Below are positions 21,801-34,255 of a DNA stretch of 64,000 nt, piece by piece. Origin of the DNA: Chlorops oryzae (taxonomy: Eukaryota; Arthropoda; Insecta; Diptera; Chloropidae); contig CM035809.1 of the NCBI GenBank assembly GCA_020466095.1, positions 27,758,063-27,822,062 of the forward strand, written 5' to 3'. Made by a program: the position numbers and the translations under genes. The notes beneath the pieces are model-generated. The model worked only from the letters and a program-made list of their open reading frames with translations, searched no databases and was not told where the DNA came from. Position 1 is the stretch's first letter. Every line of letters begins with the position of its first letter.

Positions 21801-22303
21801 GATGATGCTGTCCGTTTGATGAGATGATTCATGACAGGCGCTTTATTTCTAATGTGCTCTGGCTCTGGCCTCTTGGTGTGGGAAACAATTTCTAATAACT
21901 TTAAATTAGCAGATAAATAACAAGTCATGTTTTTAATTGAACGGAAAGAAGGGCAAAAAGATAAAAGGGAAAGAGATAGAGAGAGAGGGGAGAGGGGAGA
22001 GAAAACGGTATGAAGATTGAATGAAAGCGAGCCCGAGTCCGTTTGGCTAAGAGAGTGTGTTGGTTATATAAGTACGTGAGGTATTGGGTAATTTTCGTTC
22101 ATTTATCTATTGCTTTTATTTTCTATTTTCGTGAATTGATTGAGACATTGGCTTGGACTATTTGTGGTTCGAATGATTTTATTGGAATATTTATTATCTA
22201 ATTCGTGTATTCATTGCTCTAAAAATGGATTTTTTTTAAAGGAGACCAAAGAAAGCTAGATAGTAGACGATCAGTGAAGATCGGAGTAATCTAGAGAAAA
22301 ATA
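18851..22303. other. No gene recognised
   Basis: The region is mostly unique AT-rich DNA. Simple repeats are a GGA block (20583-20596), (CA)n at 20685-20701, (TATT)n at 21735-21758 and an AGAG block at 21975-22002. At 20878-21430 frames are open on both strands over TTGCTGTTG-like sequence, without recognisable domains. This could be untranslated or low-complexity host sequence. Confidence 0.4.
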
Positions 22304-23207
22304 AACAAGTAAGGGTGTTATAGTCAGGCGATCCTGACACTAGAATACCCGACACGACACACATGTTCAAATATTTTTAATATTAAGAGGTGTTTAAGAC
22401 CATAAGGGGCCCCATATACCGACTTTTGATAGATTTCTTTATGAAAACTGCCCCTTTTCCACGCCCACAATTCCACTTTTTTTTATTTAATTCTAATCGG
22501 AGGCTTAAATATACGCTCAAATTGTAAGTTTCATTGAAATATTGCGAAAAAGTTTGATTTTGAGACAGTTTTGGGATTTTTGTGACAGACCCTAGTACTG
22601 GAGGTACCCTTAATAATGGACCGATCAAGAAAATTTTTTGGGAGGATGTTTATGGCTACAAAGGAAGCATAAGTGCCAAATTTCGTTCATGTCCCATTTG
22701 ACTTTCGGGTGTAGGAGAGAATTTTCGAAAAACGCCCATCTGCCACGCCCACTTTTCCAATTTTTGGGAAATCATATTACTTGCCTTTAAGCATATTCAA
22801 ATAACAAATTCATCAAAATATCTAGAAAAACTTCGATTTTAGAGCAGTTTTTGTGATTTTCGTAACAGACCCTAGTACTGGAGGTACCCCTAAAAATGGT
22901 CCGATCGGGTCCATTCTCGAACTTGTTCTTACTCATGTCCCCGTGAGCACGCATACCAAATTTTGTCAAGATAGCTCAACTCCTTCGATAAGAAAACTGT
23001 ATACAGACAGACAGACAGACAGACAGACAGACGGACGACAGACGGACAGACAGACGGACGGACATGTCCAAATCGAATCTCCTGGCGATTCTGATCATTT
23101 CTATATATATTTTGTATGGTCTATCTCTACTGGTTCTGGGTGTTACATACAACCACACAAACGCAATATACCTACCCTCGACACAGAGTGTGTCGGGTAT
23201 AAAAAGG
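22304..23207 (-). mobile_element. (GTCY)n repeat, near-complete, minus orientation
   Basis: On the minus strand it begins CCTTTTTATACCCGACACAC (from 23207). It runs through ATATATAGAAATGATCAG near 23095 and the GTCC/GTCT array (about 23007-23068), then three spaced blocks with the CCACGCCCAC word, and ends CTTACTTG near 22304. The plan, a conserved core followed by (GTCY)n, is that of dipteran mini-me/DINE-1 repeats. There is no protein. The 23203 end (TATACCCGACACA) and the CTTACTTG end match the copy at 59768-60978. Confidence 0.65.
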
Positions 23208-25836
23208 ATTAAGGGCCGTTGGAAAGAGGCTGTAAAAGATCTCAGGAGACACACAAGGAGTTAAAAGACTCGATTAGCATGAACTGATCTGGAGTATATA
23301 GCGAAAGATTACAATTGATCAGAATAGAGAGGAGTAGCTGAAAACCAGATCAGGCGATAGTTATGTGGACTAGACAAGCCTAGAGAAAGCTAGAGAAAAC
23401 ATGAACAACAAAAGAAAAGGAGAGAACGTTAGAGAAAACTAGAGAAACCTGTAAAAAATTGGAGGAAAAAAGAGAAAACTAAAGAAAGCGAAATTGGACT
23501 TAAGGAGATGAGTCACAGGAGACAATAAGAGATCATAGGAAAAATTGTTGATTTCAGAAGACCTAGCTTGACTAAGCTGAGTACCCTAAATCAAACTTAA
23601 GTAGACTAGAGTACTAAAATGGGTTATAGCAGGCCGCACTGAATTCAATTCGGCTTCGATTGTTCGATATGAAAAGAAATTTTCCAAAAAAACAATTGAT
23701 TTTTACTAATTACTTTTGTTAAAGACTGAGTGAAAGCCTCTTGCCAAAACAATAATGATATATTGATGGCATTAACGAAACTCTCTCTCTCATTCTAGCA
23801 CGTACTACAGTACTGAGTTAGGCCTTTGTTTTCTTGAGCACTTTTACTTCTGCAGGTTAATTTCCAAGTCAACAAATTTACCACCAATTCGTTCGATAAA
23901 AATGAAAAGCTACAACCCAATATCAGGGCCCTATCTACCGTACGACCTGATTTTCTATTAAATATACAATGGCTATGTACCTACGTGAGGTGCCTTTATA
24001 TCTTAATAAAAAGCTCTGCAAGCAAAGCGTTTCGACAATTAACAATCATAAACCTCATGCCACACCTTTTCGCTCTAATTAGTTTCACAGTAAATAAAGC
24101 ATTTCACTCTGACCTTTCTTCTTATGTTTTCCCCCGCCCTACTTCGTTCAACTTGTGACTTGGACGTGTGAAGCTTTCACTTAATAAAAAAAAAAAAAAA
24201 AAATTGAATGAATTAAAAACAACACTCTTCAAGCCCTCACACAGCCTTTTAACAGTTTTTCTAAAGACCTATAACGTCGGCACTTTGATATTTTGACACC
24301 CAATGATTGAGTGCCTTTCGATTAAAAGTTTTTGTATTAAAGAAATTGCACTTGACGACGACGATGACGCGCTCAAGCGCAGAGTAGAAGAGGAGAAGAG
24401 CATGGAAAAGGAAATTAGAGAGAGAGAGAGGGAATGAACTTGGAGACAACAATCATCACATGTGATACGACACCGCACCTTCCTTGCCACCTTCCCAGAT
24501 CACCGTTCGGTATCAAAAGTTTATTTGAAGTTCTATTAACTTTTGGCATCAAATTACTTTACTTTCGTGAAAGTAATTTCGGCCCGAAAGAAATATCCAT
24601 CTACACATGCGATTCGCTAGACTAACTTCATATTGGATTTCTTTTTTTTTATTGGATTTTTTTTTTTTTTTGTAGAACTCTTACTAGAAGAAATCACGGG
24701 AATTAAGTGAAAGGAAAACTTTTACATTGTGTGTGTACTTTGTCCAATCATCTCATATCCATTCACCTCTTCTTGACTTTGCTTGTTTATAGAGAGTAGG
24801 TATCTAAAAAGAAAAAAACAGTGTTTCCGCAACATGTTGACATTGCATAGAGTCGCGCATATCAGATTCCTTGTTTTGTTGTTGACTCAACAAACATGCT
24901 GATTGCCACTTAATACGTTAAGGCAAACACGTCGCGACGTGTCGCCTTCGTCTTGGTTCGTCTCAAAGATTCGTTCGTCTCCAAGATTTGGCCAAGTTAA
25001 TGAGAATTCCCGATAAATCGCCCCACATATGTATGTATATGAAGTTATGTAGATACCTTAAGTGCCATGACATTTCGTGCCATGTTCAGTTAAACTTGAC
25101 TTTTTCGCATATTAACAGCTCCTTAATCGGCTGGAACGTCCCAAACACGGAGACACATTAACCACGGTGTGTGTGGGGCGCGGTGCAGGGCATGTGTCCA
25201 TAAACATTCATTCGCGTCGGCTTGAAATATCCTAATTGGTCACTTTGGGTATGGTTGTTAGTGGCTTGTTGCCCCTTGTTGTTACCTCTTGTTGGTTTTT
25301 ATTCGCTGTTGTTGTTGTTGTTTTTGCTTTTGGTGTTTGTGCTGTCGTTGATGTTGTCAGACAGACAGCGGGGCGCTTTATCTCACGAATGTCAGTGGCA
25401 TCGAGTGCGCTGGGCGCCCACTGTGATAATTGCGTTTTGTTTGCGCCACTTAATGGTCATGGTACTCAAGTTTAATTGAGCGCATAAGTAACGATATCGT
25501 TATTCAATGGCCGCCTCGCTCCAATGTGATTTATCAAAAGCGTGAAAGAAAGTGCAAGGCGACGGAGTGAGGAAACTGAAAGTTGAAGATTTGTTTGTTG
25601 ACACCGCACACCGTAACTGTTTTGTCGATAATTGCCTAAATATTTATTTGATATTGTCGGCACTTGCTGTGACGTTGAAGACGAAGCATATCCAAAGACT
25701 TGAATTCTCAATTTTGTTGCAGAAAACGAAGGAGATTATTCGAAATGATTGGCAGGCATTCCTTATCACTCCTTCTCTCATCGAAGAAACCAATTAAATC
25801 GATTTAGTCATATTTGATGTTATCACACATGTTTTC
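23208..25836. other. No gene recognised
   Basis: Contains AGAGAAA-rich DNA (23390-23480), an A run (24185-24203), T runs (24645-24672) and GTTGTTGTT repeats (25265-25325). The leucine-rich frame at 25222-25479 comes from the GTT repeat. Confidence 0.45.
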
Positions 25837-26911
25837 AATGATTCTAGCCAGCAAATATTCTGAGTCTTAAAAGAATCATACGTGAGTTATATTTCGGGTC
25901 AGGGACTCATGATGAGCCCATATCAGAATCACCTCGGACTTCTAAAGCAATCATATCTGACAATAATTTGTTTTCAAATACGTGTTATAAATGACCTCCT
26001 TCGCACCCATATATATATGTAGTTATGATGGTTATTTACCCATATTTTATACATTTTACATATGCATGTGCGGCTCATGTTTATATGCTTCATACTGCTC
26101 ACTTATTTCGGAGTCATTTCGGAGTAACTTTTCTAAGTCTCATATCTTCTACATATTTCGGACTCACTTCGGAGTCATGTTCCCGAACCTCATATGCTCT
26201 ACATATTTCGGACACATTTCGGACTCAATTCGGAATCATAACTCGGAGTCTCAAATAGTTTAAAAATTTCGGACTCACTTCAGACTCATTTTTCTGAGCC
26301 TCATAATTTCTACAGACCAGTTTCGGACTGCATTCGGAAACATATTTCGGAGCCTCACATGTTTTAAAAAGTTCGGACTGATTTCGGACTTATGTTTCGG
26401 AGCCTCATATTTCTCGGAAGCATTTCAGGCTGATTTTGGACTCCATTTTCTAAACCTCATATCTTCTACATATTTCGGACTCACTTCGGAGTCTTTTCGG
26501 AGTCATGTCTCCGAACCTCATATGCTCTACATATTTCGGACTCATTTCGAAATCATATCTCGGAGTCTCAAAAAGTTTAAAGAATTCGGACTCACTTCAG
26601 ACTCATTTTTCTGAGCCTCATATATTCTACAGATTAGTTTCGGACTGTATTCGGAAACATATTTCGGAGCCTCACATATTTTACAAACTTCGGACTCATT
26701 GAGGACTTTTGTTTGTGAGCCTCATATTTCTCGGAAGCATTTCGGAGTGATTTCGGAGTGATTTCGGACTGATTTCGGACTGATTTCGGACTCCATTTTC
26801 TGAACCTCATACTTTCTACATAATTAGGCCTAATTTTGAATTTGTTTCGGAGTCATGGTGACTCATTAATATATGATCACTCCTAAAATGTTTGCTGGGT
26901 ATAATGATTCT
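25837..26911. mobile_element. Element with 9-bp duplication carrying an 11-bp array
   Basis: AATGATTCT at 25837-25845 and 26903-26911 is an exact 9-bp duplication. The ends inside it are partly inverted: GCCAGCAAATATTCTGAGT on the left against ACTCCTAAAATGTTTGCTGGG on the right. The interior from about 26105 to 26850 is a degenerate array of CATTTCGGACT units with a longer period of about 317 bp (the block starting CATATCTTCTACATATTTCGG repeats at 26141 and 26458). Nine-bp duplications occur in MULE and foldback elements. No protein is encoded. Confidence 0.65.
26105..26850. repeat. Degenerate CATTTCGGACT tandem array
   Basis: The 11-bp unit is the reverse complement of AGTCCGAAATG, the unit of the array at 45592-46300. 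Units have drifted and are organised in longer blocks. Confidence 0.8.
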
Positions 26912-27358
26912 TTTAATTTGTTTGAACAGAAGTTGAAAAAGCCAAAGGCTATTGAACTCATTCAACGATTTGTTTTATCAATATTTACCCTAGACCCTGA
27001 CATCAACTTCGTTCCAAAAAAAAAAATGTACTTAAATGAATTATTTGCTGCACCCCCAATCAGTGGACGAAAAAAATTGCTTTAAAAATATAATTTTCCT
27101 TTTTTGTCTTTCGGTTCACTCAATGCTAAAAGGGCACTGTACCGAAAAAATAATTGTTTTTTGAAGCAAATTCAACTGTTTACGGGCGCGCATATATCAC
27201 CGGAATCATCGGTCCATGACGACGCATTCATTGTCAGGAAACAAAAAGAAAAGAATTGAATTAAAAAACAAAAAACTGCCTACAAAAGAAGTATGTAAAA
27301 GCAATGGACGACAGATTCGCTGCTGCATGTATGTAATACTATGTGTAAAAAAGTAGGC
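26912..27358. other. No gene seen
   Basis: AT-rich unique sequence. A 70-codon frame at 26873-27085 begins inside the preceding element and is not recognised. Confidence 0.45.
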
Positions 27359-27523
27359 ATGTGTGTCGGGAGCGTACGCAGAAAAATATTTCCGGAGGGG
27401 CTTTAAGCATTGCAAAAATTTATACCATAACTGATTTCTCTTGTTCCCTTAAGATTCCCCAAAATTTCGGAGGCGGCAGAAACCCCCACAAAACCACCCC
27501 CTGCATACGCCCCTGATGTAAGT
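27359..27523. mobile_element. Small hAT-like MITE, 149 bp
   Basis: The element 27367-27515 begins CGGGAGCGTACGCAG and ends CTGCATACGCCCCTG, inverted at 12 of 15 positions. The flanks ATGTGTGT and ATGTAAGT agree at 6 of 8. CAGGGGCGTA-type ends are common in hAT elements. A related end, TTTTCTGCGTACGCG, occurs near 28280. Confidence 0.5.
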
Positions 27524-28917
27524 GAGCGTATGATATGACAGTGTTTAAAAGCAAACAAAAATTATTTATAATTTTCTAAACATTTTCAATGACAAAGAAA
27601 GCGTAAAGTAGACCAAACACAAAATTTTATGGGTGAAAGTTATTTTTGCTGGTGATGATGGTGATGAGTGTTGCTTTCGATTTTTCGACTTTTATTTTGC
27701 TCATCGAAATTCGTGCATAAAAATGAAAAATATTTGTTTTTAAAATTCATGCGAAATCGAATTTAATTCGGAAAAATATTACCTTCTGAGAATTTCGGAC
27801 ATTTCCAAATGATTGAAAAATTTTCAATTTATGATGATTGGAAAGCATTGATTTCGAGATTCGAGGAAAAAATTTTTAAACTTTAAAAGCTCTCATAATT
27901 CTCATAGTTTTGTCCTGTGTGAGTGTCCTTTATGAGTGGCAAAGTTGAAAGCTCGATTCAAATCATTGGAATTTTGAAAGGGAAGCATCAGTGGCAGGGG
28001 GTACTTGGCGGTTCGAATCCCAATCGGAATTGTTAAGAATAACAAAGGAATCTCGTTTTTTCTTGCAAAAGTTCTGACTATGCCGGCTCTAGTAATAACA
28101 GCGCCCTTGTCGGGATTTTTTCGGCGCCCCTAACTGCAATTCAAACACATACACTAGTTATTTTAAAAACGCCCCTTCATATCCATTGCCTGGGCGGTTA
28201 CCCAACCGTGCCGTACCCAAACGACGCTACTGAGTGTTGATATAAAGATTTGTTATGCCTGAAATTCCTCCCAAAATAATTTTCTGCGTACGCGTCTGTT
28301 CAAATATGAATATTAGATTCCTTCAATACCCATTTTGAAGCATTTTTATATTGTTTGAAGTTTCAAAACTTACTCCGAAAGTGATCTTTTATTTGGTTGT
28401 TAAATTCCCAGTTGCAACTAAGGAGAAGTCCCTTACTAAGCGATGCATCACTTGAACTATCCCAAGCACTGTCAATAGGAATTACTTCTCGTGGCAGTGT
28501 CATTCAGCAGAGAAAAGGTGATGTGTTCAAAGTATAGCGTATGTTTTTTTTTTTTATCAAAAAGTAGCATATTTTCAGGACTTTTTTGAACACCTCACTT
28601 TCTGCCTGCTCATGAGAGGCATAGGGTAGGCCTACCCAAAGCGGCCATGCTCGAACAAAGTAGATGTGTAAGAGTGATGGGAAAAGTCTATGATATCCCC
28701 TCGCTTAGGAATGTTCAAATGATCAATCCGGAGAGCATAAAATTTGCAACTGGGTTTGTCCCTAAGATTTTTCTCTATCGAATTGAGAGGACAAAATAAA
28801 TCAAACTCGATTTCCCATTAAGAAATTTCGAATCAAGGTAAATGATGTATGAATATGTTTGCAGGCACATCTGTATTTTTTGAGGATAACACTGTGATAG
28901 TTTTTTGAAAAAATTTT
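27524..28917. other. No gene; isolated B-box-like site
   Basis: GGTTCGAATCC near 28012-28022 is a perfect polymerase III B box, with TGGCAGGGGGTA about 20 bp before it, too close for a normal A box. It is perhaps a worn SINE. The rest is AT-rich. Confidence 0.35.
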
Positions 28918-29456
28918 AAAAGACAAGGCCAAATTCAACGGTTTCCCCCTATTTCGGGCACGGGGAATCGAACTCCATCATTAGTTTTTTGAGTTATCGG
29001 TAAGCCTTCATGCAAAAAAAATTTTTAAAGCTTTTTTGGCCACTTTTTGGCCCATATCTATGTTTGAGTTGAAGTTGGGTATTATAAATTGGTATCAAAA
29101 TGTAGTCTACGATACGCCAAGTAATTCTTCCGAAAACACTGTTACGATAAAATGGAGCGTTAGGGAGCTATACGCGTTTAAAAGTGCAAAAAATTCAAAT
29201 TTTTTGCGGGATGTTTTCTTGCATACTTTTAGGATGTGCCTTGAGCATATATTCATGCCTTTAAATTTCAACACATTTAATAACATACTTTTAGGAGGAA
29301 ACAAAATATTTAAAAATATATTTTTCAACTCCTCATTTCCTTATTCTTCGCTTATCGTATGAAGGCTTACCGATAACTCAAAAAACTAATGATGCAGTTC
29401 GATTCCCCGTGCCCGAAATAGGGGGAAACCGTTGAATTTGGCCTTGTCTTTTTTTT
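28918..29456. repeat. Inverted pair of tRNA-like (SINE-like) repeats
   Basis: A 94-bp arm at 28918-29011 is repeated almost exactly, inverted, at 29359-29452. Read outward, each arm has CTTACCGATAACTC (weak A box), GTTCGATTCCCC (B box) and a T run after GCCTTGTC (for example 29447-29456). This resembles short polymerase III units placed tail-out. A spacer of about 347 bp separates them. A weaker similarity continues outward around ACAGTGT on both sides, where the right side is interrupted by the MITE at 29478. Confidence 0.6.
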
Positions 29457-29469
29457 CGACTACCACAGT

Positions 29470-29727
29470 GTAATTACTAGAGCGTGTATTTTTAAGCATT
29501 TATAAATTTGAAGCATACTTTGTGGGGGTGATTTTTTTTTTTCTTATCACCATTTTGGAAATAAGTAGCGAATTTGAACTTCAAGGGGATTTCCTAGCTT
29601 TGAAAAAGTCTTAAATAGGCTAAAAATCGATTTGAATCTTAACTTTATGTAAATTGAACAAATTTTTTGCCCCATAAAGTACGCTTCAATTTTATAAATG
29701 CTTAAAAATACACGCTCTAATAATTAC
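29470..29727. mobile_element. hAT-like MITE, family A copy 1
   Basis: GTAATTAC (29470-29477) and ATAATTAC (29720-29727) flank a 242-bp element. The terminal repeats are about 48 bp, beginning TAGAGCGTGTATTTTTAAGC and continuing through CATTTATAAATTTGAAGCATACTTT. The same inner sequence forms the ends of the element at 56248-56487. Confidence 0.75.
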
Positions 29728-29904
29728 ATCCTTTGAGCAACAAATTTTAAGGAAAAAATTGAATAATGAAGAATTTTCTGATTTTTGGCTGCATCCAGGA
29801 CGTGTAAAATGAAAAGAGTTTTGGCTAAAACTTAATATAAATCTATTTATTTTTCGGTTTAGGGGCTTTATTTCGCTCTTTCAGATATGAAAAACTTCAT
29901 ATAA

Positions 29905-30262
29905 AAGACGCTTCAAAAATCTTCTTCTTCTTCTTGCGTGTTGAACTATCCCGGTCCATCCCGGGGTCCGCAAAACGCGACCAGTTCCTCCATTTTGTTC
30001 TGTCGTTTGCATCATCCGAGGTAAGTCCTACAGCCTCTAGGTCCCATTTTATTGTGTCCATCCAGCGCTGTTTCGGACGCCCCGTTTTCTGCAACCTTGG
30101 ATTTCCAGTGCGTAGCTTTTCTTTGCCAAAGTCTCCTCATTTGCTCTCAGGACGTGTCCATACCAGCGTAGCCTTGCTTCTCGCATTTTCCCAATAATTG
30201 GCGCAACTCCATAGCGTCTAAGGATGTCTACGTTTGGAACATGATCAAGACGCTTCAAAAAT
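29905..30262 (-). mobile_element. 5'-truncated RTE-type LINE insertion with 16-bp duplication
   Basis: AAGACGCTTCAAAAAT occurs at 29905-29920 and 30247-30262. Between them (29921-30246, 326 bp) lies the 3' end of a LINE in minus orientation, finishing in four AAG repeats. The long duplication, severe 5' truncation and short tandem tail are the signature of target-primed reverse transcription, and RTE-clade elements commonly end in short tandem repeats. Confidence 0.85.
29921..30246 (-). pseudogene. RTE-like ORF C-terminus, one frameshift
   Basis: From 30246 downward one frame reads D-H-V-P-N-V-D-I-L-R-R-Y-G-V-A-P-I, then K-M-R-E-A-R-L-R-W-Y-G-H-V-L-R. Near 30085-30095 the frame shifts, and the second frame continues T-G-R-P-K-Q-R-W-M-D-T-I-K-W-D-L, then D-D-A-N-D-R-T-K-W-R. 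The R-W-(Y/F)-G-H-V-L-R and GRPKQRW-(M/L)-D motifs mark the end of the polymerase protein of RTE-type LINEs. Endonuclease and catalytic domains were never copied, so this fragment is dead on arrival apart from the later frameshift. Confidence 0.8.
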
Positions 30263-33200
30263 AAGTAAGAAATTCTATGAAGTGTCATTCTAAATATATG
30301 AAGTTTTTCATTTATGACAGAACTGGAGATAGCCCCTGAATTTGACCAATTGAAGTTAAAAAAGTGAATAAATTTTTTTTTTAAATAAAAATTTAGCTAA
30401 ATATTCAGAAATTGTTGGGTCTAATAGTTTCAAGAAATTCTAAAATATTTTCTGCTTTATTCTTTCATTTAGGGCTATCCTTTTGCAATATTTTTTAAGT
30501 GGATATATCCTCTTAATGTCTTAAAATAAGGCCAAAATGCAGTTAAATTTGATTTTTCAATTTAAATCTAATAATGAAAACATTGCCTCCAAAGACTTTT
30601 CTCCCACAAGTCTCTCCTAAAGAACAGAACTTCTCCTCATTTCAGAGGATATTCCACGCAACTGAAGACAGTATCCTTAAGACTCAATGAACCGAAGTAT
30701 GTGTTTCTTCGATTCCCTTGAAAATTGATTGGATCATACAACCTGATTAATTAAGCTAACCCTTTCACTCCCATTGGGATAATACAGCCCAAAAAATTTC
30801 AAAAATTCTCAAAAAATTTATTTCTCGTAAGTTAATATTAATTTATAAAGGATCCGATTGGTGCTAATACAATTATAGAAAGTATCTTTAGTGATTTTAA
30901 AATTAAATATATAAGTGAGTTATATTTCATATTTGCCCTCGAAAGCCCGTCTTAATAAATTCCAATGGGACATTATATCCTAGGATTTTTTGGATAATTT
31001 TTATCGGGCATTTGAAGATGAAAAAGAAAAAGGTCCCTGAATATATGAGGAAATGTTGCAAATAGTTTAGGAGCGAAAGGGTTAACTCAAAACTAATGGA
31101 ACCTATAATCAAAAATGATCGAACAGCTTTCTAAAAATTCCATTTTTTTTTAAAATAATTCCTTGTGCATCACGTTGTCTCACCAAAATCAACAGAAATT
31201 TTCTCCTAGACTTTTCGGCTTCTGTTTACAGCCTCTGGGTTCCATGTCCAATCGTTATGCCTTTTTATTTTAAAATTGTTTCTTTTCCTAGGCTCAAACA
31301 TAAATTCCAGTCACAAACTATTTTACACTAATGGCTAGTGTAATTTGACTCTTCTCCTTAATTGAGCATAGTCCTTTAAAGGCACATTCTTTCATCATTT
31401 TCTAAGAAATACCTTTTCCTCTTCTTTTTATAAATACCACGAAGCATTAAAGTCCTAACGATTCGGGAATTATAATACGGCTTTCGTGCGTTACGCTCCG
31501 TTCCTAATCCTCGAGGCAATGCCACAAATCACGTACTGTTTTAGCCCTAATCCAGCTTAACTGGGAAATCCTCAGCTCAACTCTCTATTGTTTACTAGTG
31601 CCCCAAAAAGATTCTACCTGTCAACACTCGCTCTGGAATACATAAAACAACAAAAAAAAATATTCAAAATATTCCACCAACTCAAAGAACACAGATAATT
31701 TCCTGCTTCAACGCACTTTTACTATCTTCCTTGGACTGACTTCACGATAGAGATAGAGGTAGCCCTTGTTGCTGCCCTACTTTGTCCTTCGAGTTGATCA
31801 ACTTGCTTATACCGAAATGTCCCCTGTCGCACGCATTAATGAGAAACATGATTTCGAATGTGCCGTCGTGCCGCAGTGCCCTCCTTCGTGGTCGTCGTCG
31901 TCATAGTCGACGTAATCGTCATAACGTCACTGTTTGTCGCAGTCGCTACAGTCATTGTCGTGGCCTCGATTCGTGCCCACAGGACTTATATTATTATTTG
32001 CTTCTATATAGAACAGTGCGTTACAGTGTCGTTGCCGCTGCTCCCTTGTTGTTGTTGTTGTTTTTGATGTTGTTGGCGGTGTTGCTGATGCTGTTTTGGT
32101 TAATTGTCTTCATGTATTCAGTTCTTGGTTCCAGTTTCTGAGCTCACTGGTGTGGCCTACCTGCCGTTCACTATCCGTTGGTTTTCCTTCCACCTGAGCG
32201 ATTCATGTTTCAATGCAACAACGCCGCAATGTATTGATGGCAGCGGTGGCAGTGGACGCACGCTGCGGTCCGTATGCTTTACTGTTACAGTGTGGCTTTG
32301 CTCAGCGGGTTTTCCATTAAATTTCCATTAATGCAACATGCAGTTTTCAAACGTGTTTCTGTGAGATAGTCTCGTGCAACAACAGCGCAACATATGTATA
32401 TGTACCTTCGTAGGTCGTAGGAGCAGCAGCATCATCGTCTGTATACATACCTTACATACATATGTATGTATCTCTGTTTGACTATCATTGCCCTGTGTGT
32501 ATTTTACCTTTTGCATCAATATTACAATTTATGGCGGGGCACTGTGTCACTTGTGTTTTCCGTATACTCTGCACTCTGTGTTCTTTGCTATGCCCTATTG
32601 ACCATTGTTGTCGGTCACTTCCGTTCACGTTGTCGATACACACATTCCGTGTTTCCATAGACGACGTGCTCTCTGATGTTGCTCTTGCTGTGGTTGCTCT
32701 TGCTGTCGCGTGTGTGGGTTTTTCGGTAACATTAAAGCAAGCCTAAGCAGCCGACCACTTTATATTTGGTTTTCATAAATTCATTTTATTGTCAAAATGG
32801 GTAAAATGTTTTTCCTTTTAGGCGAATGCACATACATCAGCGTGTCGGAAGTTGATTCATTTCGATTTATTTGTATTTGCTTTTATTTAAAGTCAGCTGA
32901 GCGCAACAGAAATGTGATCGCAACACTCTCGCATTGCACTTGTGGCTGACATGATGTTGCTATACACGTGTGTATGGCTACATCTGCATGGCAGCATGCT
33001 GCTAAGCGTGCAAGTGAAATGTTTCGCATTTTCATTGAACGATCGGTTTTTATTTAATTTAAATGTTAAAATTGAATTTTGGTTTTTTTTTTCTCCTTTC
33101 TGAAAATTGACTTTTATGAATATTTCTCCATTTATTCAGAGAGCTCGATTGTTTCAGGAATGTCAACATAAGCCAATAATATGCTTCAGAGTGCAGTTGT

Positions 33201-34229
33201 GACTCCTCCATCCACATAGCGTTCTGTGTCAGGGAAGCAGCCAAAAATTTAAATTCAATGAATTGACAATTTTAGTCGCCGCCGCTGCATTTTCCCAATA
33301 GCTTCACGTGTCAAGTGCACAATGAACGGCACAGCTCGGAAAAGCCGCCGTTAGATAAATGGCCAATTTTGAATTCAATTTGGTGACGCCCGCTTAGAGG
33401 TTCGAATTATTTGAAATTTTTAAAAAATTTTAATCAATTTGGAAAATCAATTTTTTACTCGAGTTCTTTGAACAGTCTGGCAAGGCGCATCTCTTTTTAT
33501 AGCACTTCTGTCAAAAAGGTATAAATTAGTGAAATTAAATGATGGTTAAAACGCAAGACAACGAACAAGGAATTTTCTGAGGTTTCGCTAAGGGAAGTTT
33601 AATTTTTTCCCTCTTTAAAAAGTGAACTTTGAGAGAGTAACGAGGGCTCTACTTCTCACCCAATCAATGGGCCCCTTCGAAAGTATACTTTTCAAATTAT
33701 TTTGCCTTTTTTTAGGCCTTTTAAATCCGGAATAACTCTGATATGTTCCTTAAAATATGACAATATAAAATTTTCATACCTCTTTTATTTTTAATATTCC
33801 CCATAACTTTTAAATTCATTAGCCCCTAAATTTTGTCAAGGCTCCAAGCTGTTAGGTTGTTCATTCAGTTGATACTTATGCTCTTTTCCGTTGCGTCCGT
33901 TGTTCACAAAACCCAAAATTTGAAGTCTCTCTTCTTCACTCTACAAGCATTAAACACTTAATGAACCTGAAAATTACGCAAATCAAAATCTCATTGAGTA
34001 CTCGCCGAACGACACGACGCACAGTGGTTGGGCTTCATAAATTTCTTGGGAAAAAGTAAAATGAGTTCTAAAATTATGAAACTTGGCACCGAGCTTTAGT
34101 TTAATTTTTGAAGGAAAAAACCTAAGTTTCATCAAAAATCGGCCATGCCCGCCACCCATGCCTGTCATTACAATCGTTGACCCTAAAAGTATACTATCGA
34201 AATTTTTTAAAATTTATATTGCAATTATC
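30263..34229. other. No gene recognised
   Basis: AT-rich DNA with CGTCGTCGT (31882-31915) and TTGTTGTTG (32046-32065) blocks, where frames at 31782-32141 and 32462-32746 have low-complexity composition. TATG microsatellite words occur at 32395-32470. I see no splice-linked exons. Confidence 0.4.
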
Positions 34230-34255
34230 CAGGAATTTTTTTTTCAAAAATTTAT

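Noticed and set aside
31782..32746. Serine/leucine-rich frames suggesting a membrane protein
   Set aside because: They arise from CGTCGT and TTGTTG simple repeats with low-complexity composition and no conserved features.
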